A program made the position numbers and the translations under genes. 64,000 bases of DNA from Alligator mississippiensis (taxonomy: Eukaryota; Chordata; Crocodylia; Alligatoridae): the NCBI RefSeq assembly GCF_030867095.1, contig NC_081828.1:204809978-204873977 (forward strand), in the 5' to 3' direction. Shown here in pieces: positions 55,001 through 64,000 of the stretch (the first letter of the stretch is position 1; the number at the start of each line of letters is the position of its first letter). Below the pieces are notes generated by a model. That model ran no database searches. It had not been told where the DNA came from and saw nothing but the letters and a program-made list of their open reading frames with translations.

Positions 55001-57697
55001 ATATTTGCTAACCTCTGCACTTCACAGGTGGTAATGACCTTCCTGAACAATCTTGTTCCTCCTTTGTCGGGTTTTTACTGCACTTTTGTCTGTTGGCTAC
55101 CTGATAACTTCTCTTATATTGTGTTTGTGTTTATAGTTGGAATTTTACACAAGCTTTTGTTCATTCTACTTACAGCTCTGCTACATCCTCTCTCCCAGAG
55201 GCCTATGGAAGGGGAATGTGATACCTAAAGGCTTGTCTTTGTCTATTCCAGGCATGCAGTTGGTCCATAAAAGATCACTCGCAAGAATTCTTGCCTCCCA
55301 TGTTCCAAATGGTTCAAATTTGGCAAAGTTACAAGCCACCAAAAACTGTCTTAATAATGGAAAGTGTTGGACAACCTTCATAATTGGTACTACTAGCCCT
55401 GCCTACACTGTGTTTATGCTTTCTCTAGGAAAGTCAAGAGAGAACCTGATGAAATAGTATTCCTTGCTTCACCCCCAGTATTTTTTGAGCTCCTATATTA
55501 GTAGTTTTCTTTGAAATTTGTAAGATGATCTTCTGATTTATCTCCCTCCCTGGTTTGTAGGTTATTCAGCTTCTGAAAGCTGGGAAGGCAAAGGAAGTTT
55601 CCTATAATGCACTGGCTTCACACATTATTTCAGAAGATGGGGACAATCCAGAGGTTGGAGAATCTCGTGAGGTCTTTGATCTTCCTGTGGTAAAGGTGAA
55701 TAACCAGTATATAAGACTGCAGAACTGTCAATGTGATTGTCAGCTGCAGCCATTGATTGTAATTTTGAGTTTAAGTACCCTTCCCAGTCATGTGATGTAT
55801 ATAGAAAATGTGACGTAGGTAATCTGCTTTGAAACTTGGCACGCCAGTTATTTCCTGAGCAACAGCTCTGTAGGATGCCGCAGCTTAGTATAAGATTTTT
55901 TTTTTTTTTATCCCAACTGATTTGTCCCCCGCATCGGTGAACATTTTGTTGTGCCCTCGGCATCCTCTCTCCTCATCACATAATTTTCTTAATCCCCTTT
56001 CCCTTTCTTGATCAGTTATTTAGTGCAATAAGGTCTGCTGAAGAAATTCTCCTAAAGTTGCTGGCAATTAAAGTAATTGTTGTCTGTATAACAAGGATTT
56101 TGCTAGTCAAGGTGGTGGCAGATATGCATGTCTTTATGTACATGCACCTGAAAGAGCTGATAGTACTGTAGGTAGATTCTCTAGAGTGTAGTATTTCCAG
56201 TTCTTTTGATGTTACTGTGAGTCCTGCAATAGTTGTTGTAGTTTTGTTGTTTGCTTTTTTCCCCTTAAAGGGCTGATACTTCTCAGCTTTCATTAAATAA
56301 TAAAAAAAAAAATCAGTTTCCAGTTCTTATGGTTGTGGTGTTAAGCTTGGAAAAGATAAACCTTCAGAATTCATGAGGCAGAAGACAAATTAAGAATGCT
56401 CTATAGATATGATATGATATGGAGTGAATTTTTTGAATGCTTGAAATTTGGCTATAGTGAATTCATATGGTCTGGTATATGATATATTCCATAGATTTGC
56501 GTAGCAGTATAGACATACAGGTAAACAATGTGATGTAAGTAATAGAAGCAGAAAAAGAAGTAATAAAAGCATAAAAAACAGCACTAAGGACAACAGTAGC
56601 CTTTGTGTTTTGGAAAAAAAAGAAGTCAATTTTCTAGGATGCCTTTGGGCTTTTTCATTACTAATAGCACTTAATGTTACATTGTTTTCCACAGTTTGGG
56701 CCACAAGTGAGAGAGACTAGGTTAGGGACTATATAGAAAAGCTGGATGTGTATAAGTCCATGGGGTAGATGCATGCGAGGGCCCAGAGGAAGTTAGCCGA
56801 TGTGATTGAAGAGCCACTGGCAGTGGGGAAACTGGCACAGAATGGGGAAGTGAATTTCTCAAGCTTACAGAGCTGGAAATGGCTCAGGTTTCTTGACTCC
56901 CAGTTAAGTATTCTTTCCACTGGACCATGCTGCCTCTCAAGTTTTGTCTCCTCTGCCAACTTCAGGCTTCAATTCGATGAGCAATAGAAATGGCCATGTT
57001 ATAGACACGTTTTATAATGTGGCGTGCTCTCTGACTTAATTCTGCATTCCTAATTGAGAAGAGTGGTAGTCATAGTGGTAGAGACTACTTAAGTCTAGAG
57101 GAAGGGCTTGCAAGCACAACTGGTGCTTTCCCCTTCCTAATGGATCTGACTTGATGTACTTTTTGAAATACTGTGAACTTTTCCTTCACCGTACTCACCA
57201 GGGGCAAGACTTTCTGCCATGCTGTTCAATCTGATCTGAAAACAATATAATGCAATCTTACAAATCAAGACCAGGCTTAGTGCAAAAAGACCTAGAATTA
57301 ATGGAAAAAGAGTATCTTAAAATGTAAAATGTAATAAAACTATAGAATAAGGATAAAAAAAAATGAAATACAAAAAATTATGAGGCGCAGAAACAGGGTT
57401 TTAGAATAAGTGTACGCCTCTTGTCTTGGACAAGTCACTTTTTTCTCCTTTAGTTTCTCAGTTTGTAAAAGCTAATGATATCTAATATTGTAAAGAGGGT
57501 TAAGTTACTTGTTTGTAAAGCACTCAGAAAACCTAAGGTGAAAGACATTGTAGAATTAAAACGTTAAGAGTTTTTAATTGTTAATGTGTTGTTTTGTTAC
57601 ATGTTTATGTAAACACATTGCTTAAAATATTCTTCATTGTTTTTGTCCTGCAGCCTTCCTGGGTGATCTTGTCTGTTCGCTGTGGAGTCCTTCTGCC
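51562..57697 (+). CDS. PAXIP1: PAX-interacting protein 1 (PTIP), first three coding exons, partial
   Basis: PTIP is a nuclear protein with six BRCT domains that binds the KMT2C/KMT2D H3K4 methyltransferase complex and, through phosphopeptides, 53BP1 in the DNA-damage response. The window has 51562-51654, 55561-55695 and 57654-57697 of its reading frame: about 90 residues, most of the first BRCT domain. The join reads in frame as in human: [20 protein letters not shown], then [45 protein letters not shown], then [15 protein letters not shown]. The N-terminus [11 protein letters not shown] differs from human MSDQAPK. Introns: 3.9 kb, 2.0 kb and at least 6.3 kb. The next exon, expected to start around VNGFSPESCQ, was not found before the right edge. 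The ATG at 51562 is chosen because it is the first in frame with the conserved text. Confidence 0.95.
52203..52302 (+). mobile_element. Penelope-like tail repeat in PAXIP1 intron 1
   Basis: ggatctcttttatgagacca, then ccttgtctgcctctgtcc, then ttagacccgcatggctac, the same order as at 42130-42250. Confidence 0.5.
52570..52852 (+). mobile_element. CR1 LINE 3' end in PAXIP1 intron 1
   Basis: ggaggttttcaggaagaggc, tggataagtacttgacgggg, then at the end gaagggacctttcaactctg and tggtcctatgag, the CR1 3' tail. Well-kept but non-coding. Confidence 0.75.
52853..53077. other. PAXIP1 intron 1 sequence, nothing recognised
   Basis: Contains a cluster of tacctaca/tacatgt words (53000-53050). Confidence 0.5.
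53078..53500. mobile_element. hAT-like repeat, right end not found
   Basis: Starts CAGGAGCTGGCAACCTG after gtctaagg, as in hAT elements of this window, and is GC-rich inside. A matching right end was not located. Confidence 0.4.
54006..54361. mobile_element. hAT element, 356 bp, in PAXIP1 intron 1
   Basis: Ends CAGTGCCCAACCTTCTGGCC and GGTTGAGCACCCCTG are hAT-type inverted ends. The 8-mers outside (tactaccg, cctagtac) do not match well. Confidence 0.6.
54370..54850 (+). mobile_element. Penelope-like element, pol C-terminal part (linker and start of GIY-YIG region)
   Basis: The translated text keeps words found between the reverse transcriptase and endonuclease of Penelope-like elements: [18 protein letters not shown] near 54393, then a CKTC...H...TATSI zinc-finger-like piece near 54630, then a text with CTKCP near 54750 that precedes the GIY-YIG nuclease. 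It is broken and old. It supports the assignment of the tail repeats at 52203 and elsewhere. Confidence 0.55.
54851..55560. other. PAXIP1 intron 1, 3' part
   Basis: A phrase of about 35 bases (ttgctaaacctgtggtgga...) at 54915-54950 repeats one at 53957-53991. Otherwise nothing recognised up to the exon 2 acceptor. Confidence 0.5.
55561..55695 (+). CDS. PAXIP1: PAXIP1 coding exon 2 (45 codons)
   Basis: Acceptor ttgtag/GTTATTCAG, donor AAAG/GTGAAT. Frame phase 0 on both sides. The translation differs from the human exon I recall only at GES for GEA. Confidence 0.97.
55696..56699. other. PAXIP1 intron 2, nothing recognised
   Basis: AT-rich with a T run at 55899-55909 and an A run at 56302-56311. 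Confidence 0.5.
56700..56830 (+). mobile_element. CR1 LINE scrap in PAXIP1 intron 2
   Basis: Keeps [13 protein letters not shown] and [15 protein letters not shown], the same CR1 stretch as at 320-420. Confidence 0.75.
56838..56942 (+). mobile_element. MIR-like SINE 3' part
   Basis: aatttctcaagcttacagag, ggctcaggtttcttgactcc, then actggaccatgctgcctctc, the order of a CORE-SINE tail. Confidence 0.6.
56943..57653. other. PAXIP1 intron 2, 3' part, nothing recognised
   Basis: AT-rich; ends in a pyrimidine-rich acceptor before exon 3. Confidence 0.5.
57654..57697 (+). CDS. PAXIP1: PAXIP1 coding exon 3 (44 bases)
   Basis: Acceptor tcctgcag/CCTTCC, donor TGCC/GTATCC. It encodes [14 protein letters not shown] plus the first two bases of a Pro codon. 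Contains the Trp that is hallmark of BRCT domains. Being short, it is easily missed by gene finders. Confidence 0.9.
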
Positions 57698-58229
57698 GTA
57701 TCCTTTCTATTGAGTAAAATGTAAAACTAGTTTTTGTGTGTTAAATGTCAGAATTTGTTGAAGTAAAATAGCAAAACAATGACAAATAGTTGTGTATAGT
57801 TAAAAACTAAAATCCAAGCAGCACAGACTGTATTAGAAGCATTTGAACATGAAATTGTAGTTCTGCTGGATTTTTTTTTTAAGGTTAAGGTATATTTGTA
57901 CATAAATGTTTGCAGGATTTGGGCCTGGGATTCTAACAGCAGTGTTATTGCAATGCAGATAATAATTGGGGATCCTGGTTTTCTCTGCATAAAAATACCA
58001 AATCCTGCGATTAAAAAAACAAACAAACCAAGCCCAAATTTTGTGATTAAAAACCCTAAAATCTGTGTTTTTCCACGAGTAAACTGAAACACCACCTATA
58101 TATAATATATATAGGTGTCATTTAAACACAATGTTTTATTGATACATTTACAATTTTAAAGCCATTTGGAAGCCTACCAGTGCCTGAATGGCTATAATAA
58201 CATTGATTCTAAATACATATAAATTATGG
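57698..58229. other. PAXIP1 intron 3, 5' part, nothing recognised
   Basis: Includes a short palindrome ctatatataatatatatag at about 58096-58114. Confidence 0.5.
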
Positions 58230-59190
58230 CATTTGATTTTGGTTTTTTATCATGGAAAATCAGAGCTCCTTCTGTCCCCTTCATTCACCAGGGCATGAAT
58301 CCAGCTGTAGCTGTCCCTCCTGCTGCTTTGTGGTGTTGAGTAGCCCTGATATGCTAGTGCCCTGCCCTTGCCATTGCTCCTTACTCCCAACGTACAGCCC
58401 CCTGGCCCTACCGGTGCCTATCACTCTAGACCCACTGCCCTAGGCTCCAGCCCCCCAATGTGTGAGGAAGGGGTGGATGTGTGGGGAATGGGTGGGCTTG
58501 GGGAAAGGGGGTGTGCACACAGGCCATGCGTGAAGAGAGCAAGGTGGGGGCACAGGTGAAGCATTGTGAGGTTGTGGGGGCACATGCTCCTTTCAGATTT
58601 CTGCACCCACAGTGGGGTCTGGGCCAGACCAGCTCCGAGCAGAAGCTGCTTCCACAGCCTAGCGGGTAGAACCTGGCGCGGGAGGTAGTACCACACCACC
58701 ATGGCTACCAAGATAAGGCACAGCAGCGGTGGTGATGCGGTGCTCCCTCCTGTGCCAGGTCCTACCCAGAGCTGGTCTGGCCAGGCTGCAGCCCTGCACC
58801 CCGTTGTGGGAGCAAAAATCAGAAGGGGGGGGGCGTGTGGCCCCCCCACTGCATTACCTGTGCCCCTGCCACCTCACATGTTGCCTGTGCCCCCCCTTCC
58901 CCGTGCCACCCCCATAGACTTACTTTGAGTGAGCTGCAGGATCTGGTCTCTACACTGCCTGGCTGCCACGTGCATGTGTGCATGTGCACATTCACATGGC
59001 ACCCCCTATATCCCATGTCCCACAGCCCCTTGCAGGCTGGAACTCTTCCAGGCTGTAATGGCAAACCCATGGTTTCCCAGGTTTTTCTCCTTTTAAAGAA
59101 AATCTGTGATTTTGTCCTTTAAAAGAGAAAATCCACGTTTTTCCACAGCAAACAGAAAGCCCAGGTCCCTGATACCAAGCAGCTTGCCTG
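58230..59190. mobile_element. hAT-related repeat (approximate limits)
   Basis: The segment 58890-59000 is homologous to 49150-49260 in the hAT at 47589-49453, and 59040-59100 resembles the interior of 22731-22970. Ends not resolved. GC-rich interior with C and G runs (58829-58838). Confidence 0.5.
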
Positions 59191-60951
59191 TATTTTTTGA
59201 TCCTGCTTCTGATTAAAATAGAGCTTTAATGTTAACATGTTATGCTATAAAGCTTTGTGACGAGACACTGAGAGTGTACAGCTTGGCTGTGTACCTTTTA
59301 ATTGATAAACTTTCACTGACTTTATGTGTGCAGCTTTACCTCTCCAAAAACCTGTATTTCACATTTTTTGTTGTACTTCTAATTTTAGTAAGCAAAAGTA
59401 GTGAAGTTGCCTTTAAACAAAGTTGTATCAGTTAGGCTTTAATGTTAAACCTTCGTTGAGGTGAATAATATGGTGAATTCCAGGCCTTGGCTTTATGATC
59501 ACTTGAAAACTGTTTTCTGAAAGTCTGGCTTGACTAAGTAGCATGTTTCTCTTTGTCACAAAGCTTTTATCTTTTGAGCAAAGGGCAGCGGATTCTTTTT
59601 TTTTTTTAACAAAAGCTTAGAATTTGCAGTAGTTTGGTCAATATAGTAGACATTTCAGCGAGGTTGTAAATTAATAAGTTATTTATTTAATTGTGAGATT
59701 ATGACAGTACTATTGGAGCATTTTGTTTTTTATGTCCCAGTGAGTCATGTACAGTATGTCTGGAGCAAGTTGTCTTGAGTGTCAGTAACAGGGTAGTAAC
59801 TCCTGTGCCTGACAGTTTATCAGGGAGCATGTTGCAAAGGCTGACGGTTCTTGATTTAGCGCCGCAGAAATTGTTACGAAATAATTCCTGAGCAGTCTTT
59901 ATTTTTATTTTGACCATCGTTTGGGGTGGGTTTTAAATGGATCAGGCTAAGCTTCAAAATTTGACTGTCTTGTGAATAATTGCTGAGGAGAAATTGGCAA
60001 AGAAGCTAAAGATTCGGAGTGATGTCTAGACCAGGATTTGGCTCACTGGCAGGGCAGCATGGGGAAGTTGTGTGCATTGCTGCTCACTCGCTGCCTTTTC
60101 TGTCTGTAGAGGTCTTCAGTCTCCAAGACTGTCCTTCTGGAACGTTTGACAAGCCTCACATTTAACAACATGAAAAAGTGCAGACTGTGGAGATACCAAT
60201 TGCCGGAAAAAATACAACTTTATTATTGCAATTTCAAGATACTGATGGTCAGATGTTTTAACAGACCTTGCTAGGCTCATGCGTATGCAATCTGCATTTG
60301 CTCAGACACTCGCGTAATTGTCTTCCTGACTAGTCTGTGGACATAAATGATAGGCCCATTTCTGTCAACAGATAGCAACTGAGTCGTTAAGCAGTCTGAA
60401 TGTGAGGCTTTGAAATTTGTCCTTTCTGAAAATGTTACCCTATGAGGAACTTAACAACAAAAAGAGATTAATTGATGCTTCTTTTTTCTGTGGACAGCCT
60501 GGCATTTGAGCTAAAATCTTAGAGCACGACCTGTCTCTTGTATTATTTACTTTCTCCCCCAACTTGTACAGGATTTGAAAATTTTAAAAAGATAGACTTC
60601 CTTTCATCTGTGAAAGATTCAGGATACTAGGAATATGCTTAATATACTTAACGCTTTCTTCATCTTGTTTCTTTTTCTTTTCCTTTTCATGTTTAAAAAA
60701 TATTTACCAGACAGAAGCTCATGGGGAATTCAGGTGAAACTGCTAGGAAATGGGAAGAGGGATAACCAAAAGATATGGAAGGGAGTGGATTTGCAGAAGT
60801 CCTCAGAATTGGCCTAACTTCTGCTGTGGCTAAAATCAACAGAAGTCTGACCAATGTGCTCAGCAGAATGGAGGCACAGTTTGAGTGGTTTTGAAAATCC
60901 CACACTTAATGTTTGGTTACAACATTTATTATACTGCGAAAGGGCAAATGG
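59191..60951. other. PAXIP1 intron 3, nothing recognised
   Basis: No exon-like text matching the continuation of BRCT1, no repeat family recognised. Confidence 0.5.
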
Positions 60952-61379
60952 CCTGGTGGCAGTACTGGGAATTAACTAGTTAATTAAGTAGTTAAAATGG
61001 TAAAGAAATGGCTAACTTTTAACTTTAACTAGTTAAAAAAAAAGGTTAACTTTAATTTTTTAAGTATAAATTAAAAGTTTTAAAAAATTGAAATCCGGCT
61101 TTCCCATAGTTTTTCCTGACGCAGTCACTCTAGGACTTGCATGGAGCGATATTTCTTTATTGAAACTCTAGGACTTCTTGTTTGAGACAGAGAGTAGTGT
61201 GCCTTCCTATGAGATATGGTCTCTTAAGAACTACAAGTCCCAGAGTTGCTTAGTTCATGTTGGCATTTTCTGTGCATTTGCAGAAGTCAACAGGGCAGCC
61301 AGCTGGTTGCAGGAGAGGGAACAAGCACAAGCAAGCAGAGACATGGATCCCAGTAAGACTGGGAACAAGTAGAGGGGGT

Positions 61380-61850
61380 GAAGCAGATGATGACTTTTTA
61401 AATTTTAATGAAGATCAGAACCAGCAGCCCAGGGCCCAAGAAGTTGGGCATTACTTCTCATCTGTGAAAAACTTATCTGAGATATCACCTACTATGAAAA
61501 AACTATTCATCCGTTATAACACAAGCATTCCCTCATCTGCCCATGTAGCGCAGGGGCAGACAGTTATTTGGGCAAAGGGCCGCTTACTGAGTTTTGGCAA
61601 GCCATCAAGGGCTGCATGACAGGCAGCCCAGGGCAGATAAATATTCATTTTCTAAATTTTTTAGAGGCCCTGTGGGCCGGATAGAGTGGCCTGGCGGGCT
61701 ACATCCGGCCCCCGGGCTGCATTTTGCCCACCCCTGATGTAGAGCGATTGTTCAGTAGTGGAGGCTTAGTTTTGCAAGACAGAGGAGGAAAATTGTCAGA
61801 TGTAAATTTTGAAATGCAGCTTTTGCTGAAGTTCAGTAAGCATGTTTAAA
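61380..61850 (+). pseudogene. hAT transposase, C-terminal dimerisation domain, split
   Basis: The frame keeps about 60 residues before and 35 residues after a 186-bp non-autonomous hAT insertion at 61551-61736. Motifs of the hATC domain are clear: PSSA just before the break and VERLFSSGG and LSD.NFE after it. The catalytic RNase H-like part and BED finger are absent. The domain normally joins transposase subunits into dimers. Confidence 0.85.
61551..61736. mobile_element. Non-autonomous hAT, 186 bp, inside the hAT transposase remnant
   Basis: Ends CAGGGGCAGACAG and GCATTTTGCCCACCCCTG. Flanking 8-mers atgtagcg (61543-61550) and atgtagag (61737-61744) agree at 7 of 8. Its right half (ggccggatagagtggcctgg) matches 45400-45430 in inverse order. 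Confidence 0.9.
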
Positions 61851-62486
61851 CAGTTTCTGCTATGCAAATGAACAGTCTTTTTCTCATTTAAATTGATTTT
61901 CTCATTTCAGTCTAATTTTGATTTTCAGACACTTTCATTATTTCTAATTCAAATGTATTTCATACCCTTTTGTTACCATTTGAGCAATAAAAATTGTAAC
62001 AACAGAGGTTTTCTGTGGAAACAGCTTTCATTTGTCACCTGGCTATGAATATCTCCTTTCTGGTATATCTATATGATGCATTGACTTTTACAAAGTTCTT
62101 CACATGGAGAGGGTGAGAAGGATCTAACAGTACAGAGGTATTGGTAAATTATTATGCTGAAAACTGGATGACACATAACATTGTTTTCAGGTAAAGCAGG
62201 GTGAGTGCCAAGTAAATTAGTGTGCTTCTGTGAGCTTATGGAAAAGAAACCCATTCATTGCATTTGAAAATGAAAAATGATGCTAAGAGGCAATTCACCA
62301 TGTTTCATGCATTTCTCATGAATCAACTGCACTTTTAACTAGTTACTCTTTTTACTTACCTTTTAACTAGTTGAAAGTGGAAATATTTAACTTTTAACTT
62401 AACTATTAAGTTAATTTTTAAGGCTGCTAACTTTTAACTTTAACTAGTTAAATTTTTCATAAACTTTTCCCATGACTGCCTGTTGG

Positions 62487-63500
62487 GGGAGGATGCTTTT
62501 GGCCATGACTGTATCCTTGGCTTCTCTGAGGCTTCTGCCTTTTGTCAGTCTGGACTTGCTCCAAATGAACTTAATAGACAGACACTTTTCTTCCCCATGT
62601 CATGGTCCATAGGTCTGTTACAATAGGAATTTCAGCCTTCTTGAAGCTTTGTGCAAGAGACCTGTCATTTGCTGGCAAGAGAGGAATGTCCTACCTCCTG
62701 AGTTTCCCTCATGTATTTTCTGTATCTGCAGTGGCAGGTGATTCAACCAGACCACACAGATGCAGATTTTTTTGAGGCAATTTCCAGCTTTTGTTAATGT
62801 AAACATTTGTAATAATTTGGCTGAAGAATTTTCTCAGGGTTGATTTACATTTTCTCAGCTCCACTTCCACTTCTGAGATGCCTGTGATATTTGTAAAGGG
62901 GCCTCCCCATAACTGATCTAATGAGTTCACTGGATATTGTCCTTATGGAGCTGTGCAAGACTTATAGGCACGGCTTTGTCCACTTCCCAGCGTGGTAAAC
63001 TGGAGAGGCTGTGATGTGATTTAAGTTAGCCATTGCTCACCTCTGGTTGGAGTGTGAAAGCCAGCTCCCATTCTTTCTTGGAGAATCATGGACGAGCAGA
63101 GCAGCACCCTGTCTGAAGTATTTTAACGTGTTCTTAAACTTCCCCATTTTACCATCCTCATAGAATTCTTATATTCTGTGGCAGGTTGGCAACACATCTC
63201 GTTTCCATAGTTATCATTATTTGAACTTCTATATATCTGTGTTTCTCCAGCATTTTTCTCTTGGCTCATAATAGCAATAATGTTGATATCGTACAAATTT
63301 CTTTCTTCCCATCTCAAATAACGTTTCTTATCTGGGATCTGTATAGAGAGACAGCTGAAATTCACAAAGAGTAATCTAACTCCTGCAGTATTTTGGTTTC
63401 GAGATATATGGGCCTGTGATGCCAGTGAAGTCAGTCATAGGCCTGGATCGATACTATTGGGTACAAATCTAATCTTAGAGGCTAGCAGAAGATGAAGACG
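62487..63500. other. PAXIP1 intron 3, nothing recognised
   Basis: No exon or repeat supported. Confidence 0.45.
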
Positions 63501-63544
63501 ACTATAGTGGGGGATGGGGAACAGTGATAACAAACAGATGCCCA

Positions 63545-63770
63545 ATTTTTATTGTAGTGGTCAGATTAGTATCCTTTTTGCTGTATCTGTCACGCTGTTT
63601 TTCATATCCCAGGTCTTTCTTTGGACCTCTGCCTTGGCTTGGTGATTCAGTTTCTTTTGCTTGGAGCTGATGTTGTTCTGCCAAGCACAAAAGCCCTTGT
63701 GCTTACAGTAAGTCAATTCTTGGATCTCTCCGTCGTTCTCATCAAACCAGTCTTGATGTTTCCTGGTAGA
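63545..63770 (-). mobile_element. Non-CR1 LINE fragment, endonuclease-RT linker, inverted
   Basis: On the minus strand: KHQDWFDEN near 63762-63736, then IQELT, then FCAWQNNISSKQKKLNH and KAEVQRKTWDMKNS. This order (KHQDWFDEN.EEIQ...AF..WQ) is characteristic of the linker of a widespread vertebrate LINE family other than CR1; I cannot name the clade with certainty. Confidence 0.6.
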
Positions 63771-64000
63771 GAAACATCAAGACTGGTTTGATGAGAATTT
63801 AAAAAAAGTACCTGGAGGTGATGGATTCCCCCCTGAAATCTTCAAGCAGGGGGAGAGAAGCTCACATCACAGCTCCATGCCCTCATCTTAAAGATGTGGA
63901 ATGATGAGGAAATCCCAGAAGACCCCAGGGATACTACATCTAACCACGAACCAGCTTCTAGTCAGAGTGGAGCTAACCTACCAAATGGATGATAATCCCA
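63771..64000 (+). mobile_element. Non-CR1 LINE fragment, start of reverse transcriptase, runs off window
   Basis: On the plus strand a second copy of the KHQDWFDEN stretch (63771-63797) is followed by GGDGFPPEIFKQGGERSS, the start of the reverse transcriptase (..DGIP.EI.K.GGE..), and continues to the window end. With the minus-strand fragment on its left it forms an inverted junction. Confidence 0.6.

Larger units (their letters stand above)
60960..62478 (+). mobile_element. Internally deleted hAT transposon with transposase C-terminus
   Basis: Ends CAGTACTGGGAA and TTTTCCCATGACTG; flanking 8-mers cctggtgg (60952-60959) and cctgttgg (62479-62486) agree at 7 of 8. Subterminal regions repeat ttaactagttaa words (61005-61060 and 62330-62450). 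Inside, 61380-61850 encodes the hAT dimerisation domain: text around KKLFIRYNTSIPSSAHV, then, after an inserted element, ERLFSSGG, LSDVNFEMQLLLKF and a stop. Most of the transposase is missing, so it cannot move by itself. Confidence 0.85.

Noticed and set aside
57698-64000. PAXIP1 exon 4 (VNGFSPESCQ-like text)
   Set aside because: Looked for in the plus frames to the window end and not found; it probably lies beyond the right edge.
1-64000. CRISPR arrays, bacterial operons, ribosomal RNA
   Set aside because: None seen; the window is vertebrate nuclear DNA with spliced genes and LINE/SINE/hAT repeats.

Overview
The window is vertebrate nuclear DNA from a sauropsid, most likely a crocodilian, with turtle as the alternative. 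Evidence: it holds parts of two vertebrate genes in human-like synteny, and the space between them is filled with reptile-type repeats. These are CR1 LINEs, including a young copy with a long open reading frame, many hAT elements with 8-bp target duplications, Penelope-like tails, CORE-SINE/MIR relics and a few LTR fossils. The species call is inference; the sequence alone does not fix it.

Host genes. HTR5A (serotonin receptor 5A) is complete on the minus strand in two coding exons (15140-14409 and 13387-13055, 354 codons). It starts inside a CpG island. PAXIP1 (PTIP) runs on the plus strand from a second CpG island, and only its first three coding exons are here (51562-51654, 55561-55695, 57654-57697); the gene continues beyond the right edge. 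The two genes are divergent, start codons 36.4 kb apart, as PAXIP1 and HTR5A are in human 7q36. I see no other host protein gene between them.

Region by region. 1-8.9 kb: CR1 relic, a Ty3/Gypsy pol fossil split by a hAT MITE, a lone-LTR-like element, a fold-back repeat with a perfect 12-bp duplication, an old L3-like CR1 and a Penelope-like tail. 11-16 kb: HTR5A. 16.6-17.7 kb: CR1. 18.3-22.6 kb: a nest in which a palindromic hAT element carries both a tRNA-Arg-headed SINE and a 3.6-kb CR1. 22.7-46 kb: mostly unannotated intergenic DNA with hAT, CR1 and MITE insertions and one 40-bp minisatellite. 47.6-49.5 kb: a hAT element with a perfect 8-bp duplication, carrying a CpG-rich LTR. 51-64 kb: start of PAXIP1, whose introns hold Penelope pol and tail fragments, CR1 pieces, a hAT with a recognisable transposase C-terminus (itself hit by another hAT), and an inverted LINE junction at the right edge.

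The genes do not form a pathway together: HTR5A encodes a neuronal Gi/o-coupled amine receptor and PAXIP1 a BRCT-domain adaptor of chromatin and DNA-damage response. The most unusual material is in the repeats: a SINE head that looks like an intron-retaining pre-tRNA-Arg(UCU), hammerhead-like words in four Penelope-like tails, and several well-dated nested insertions.
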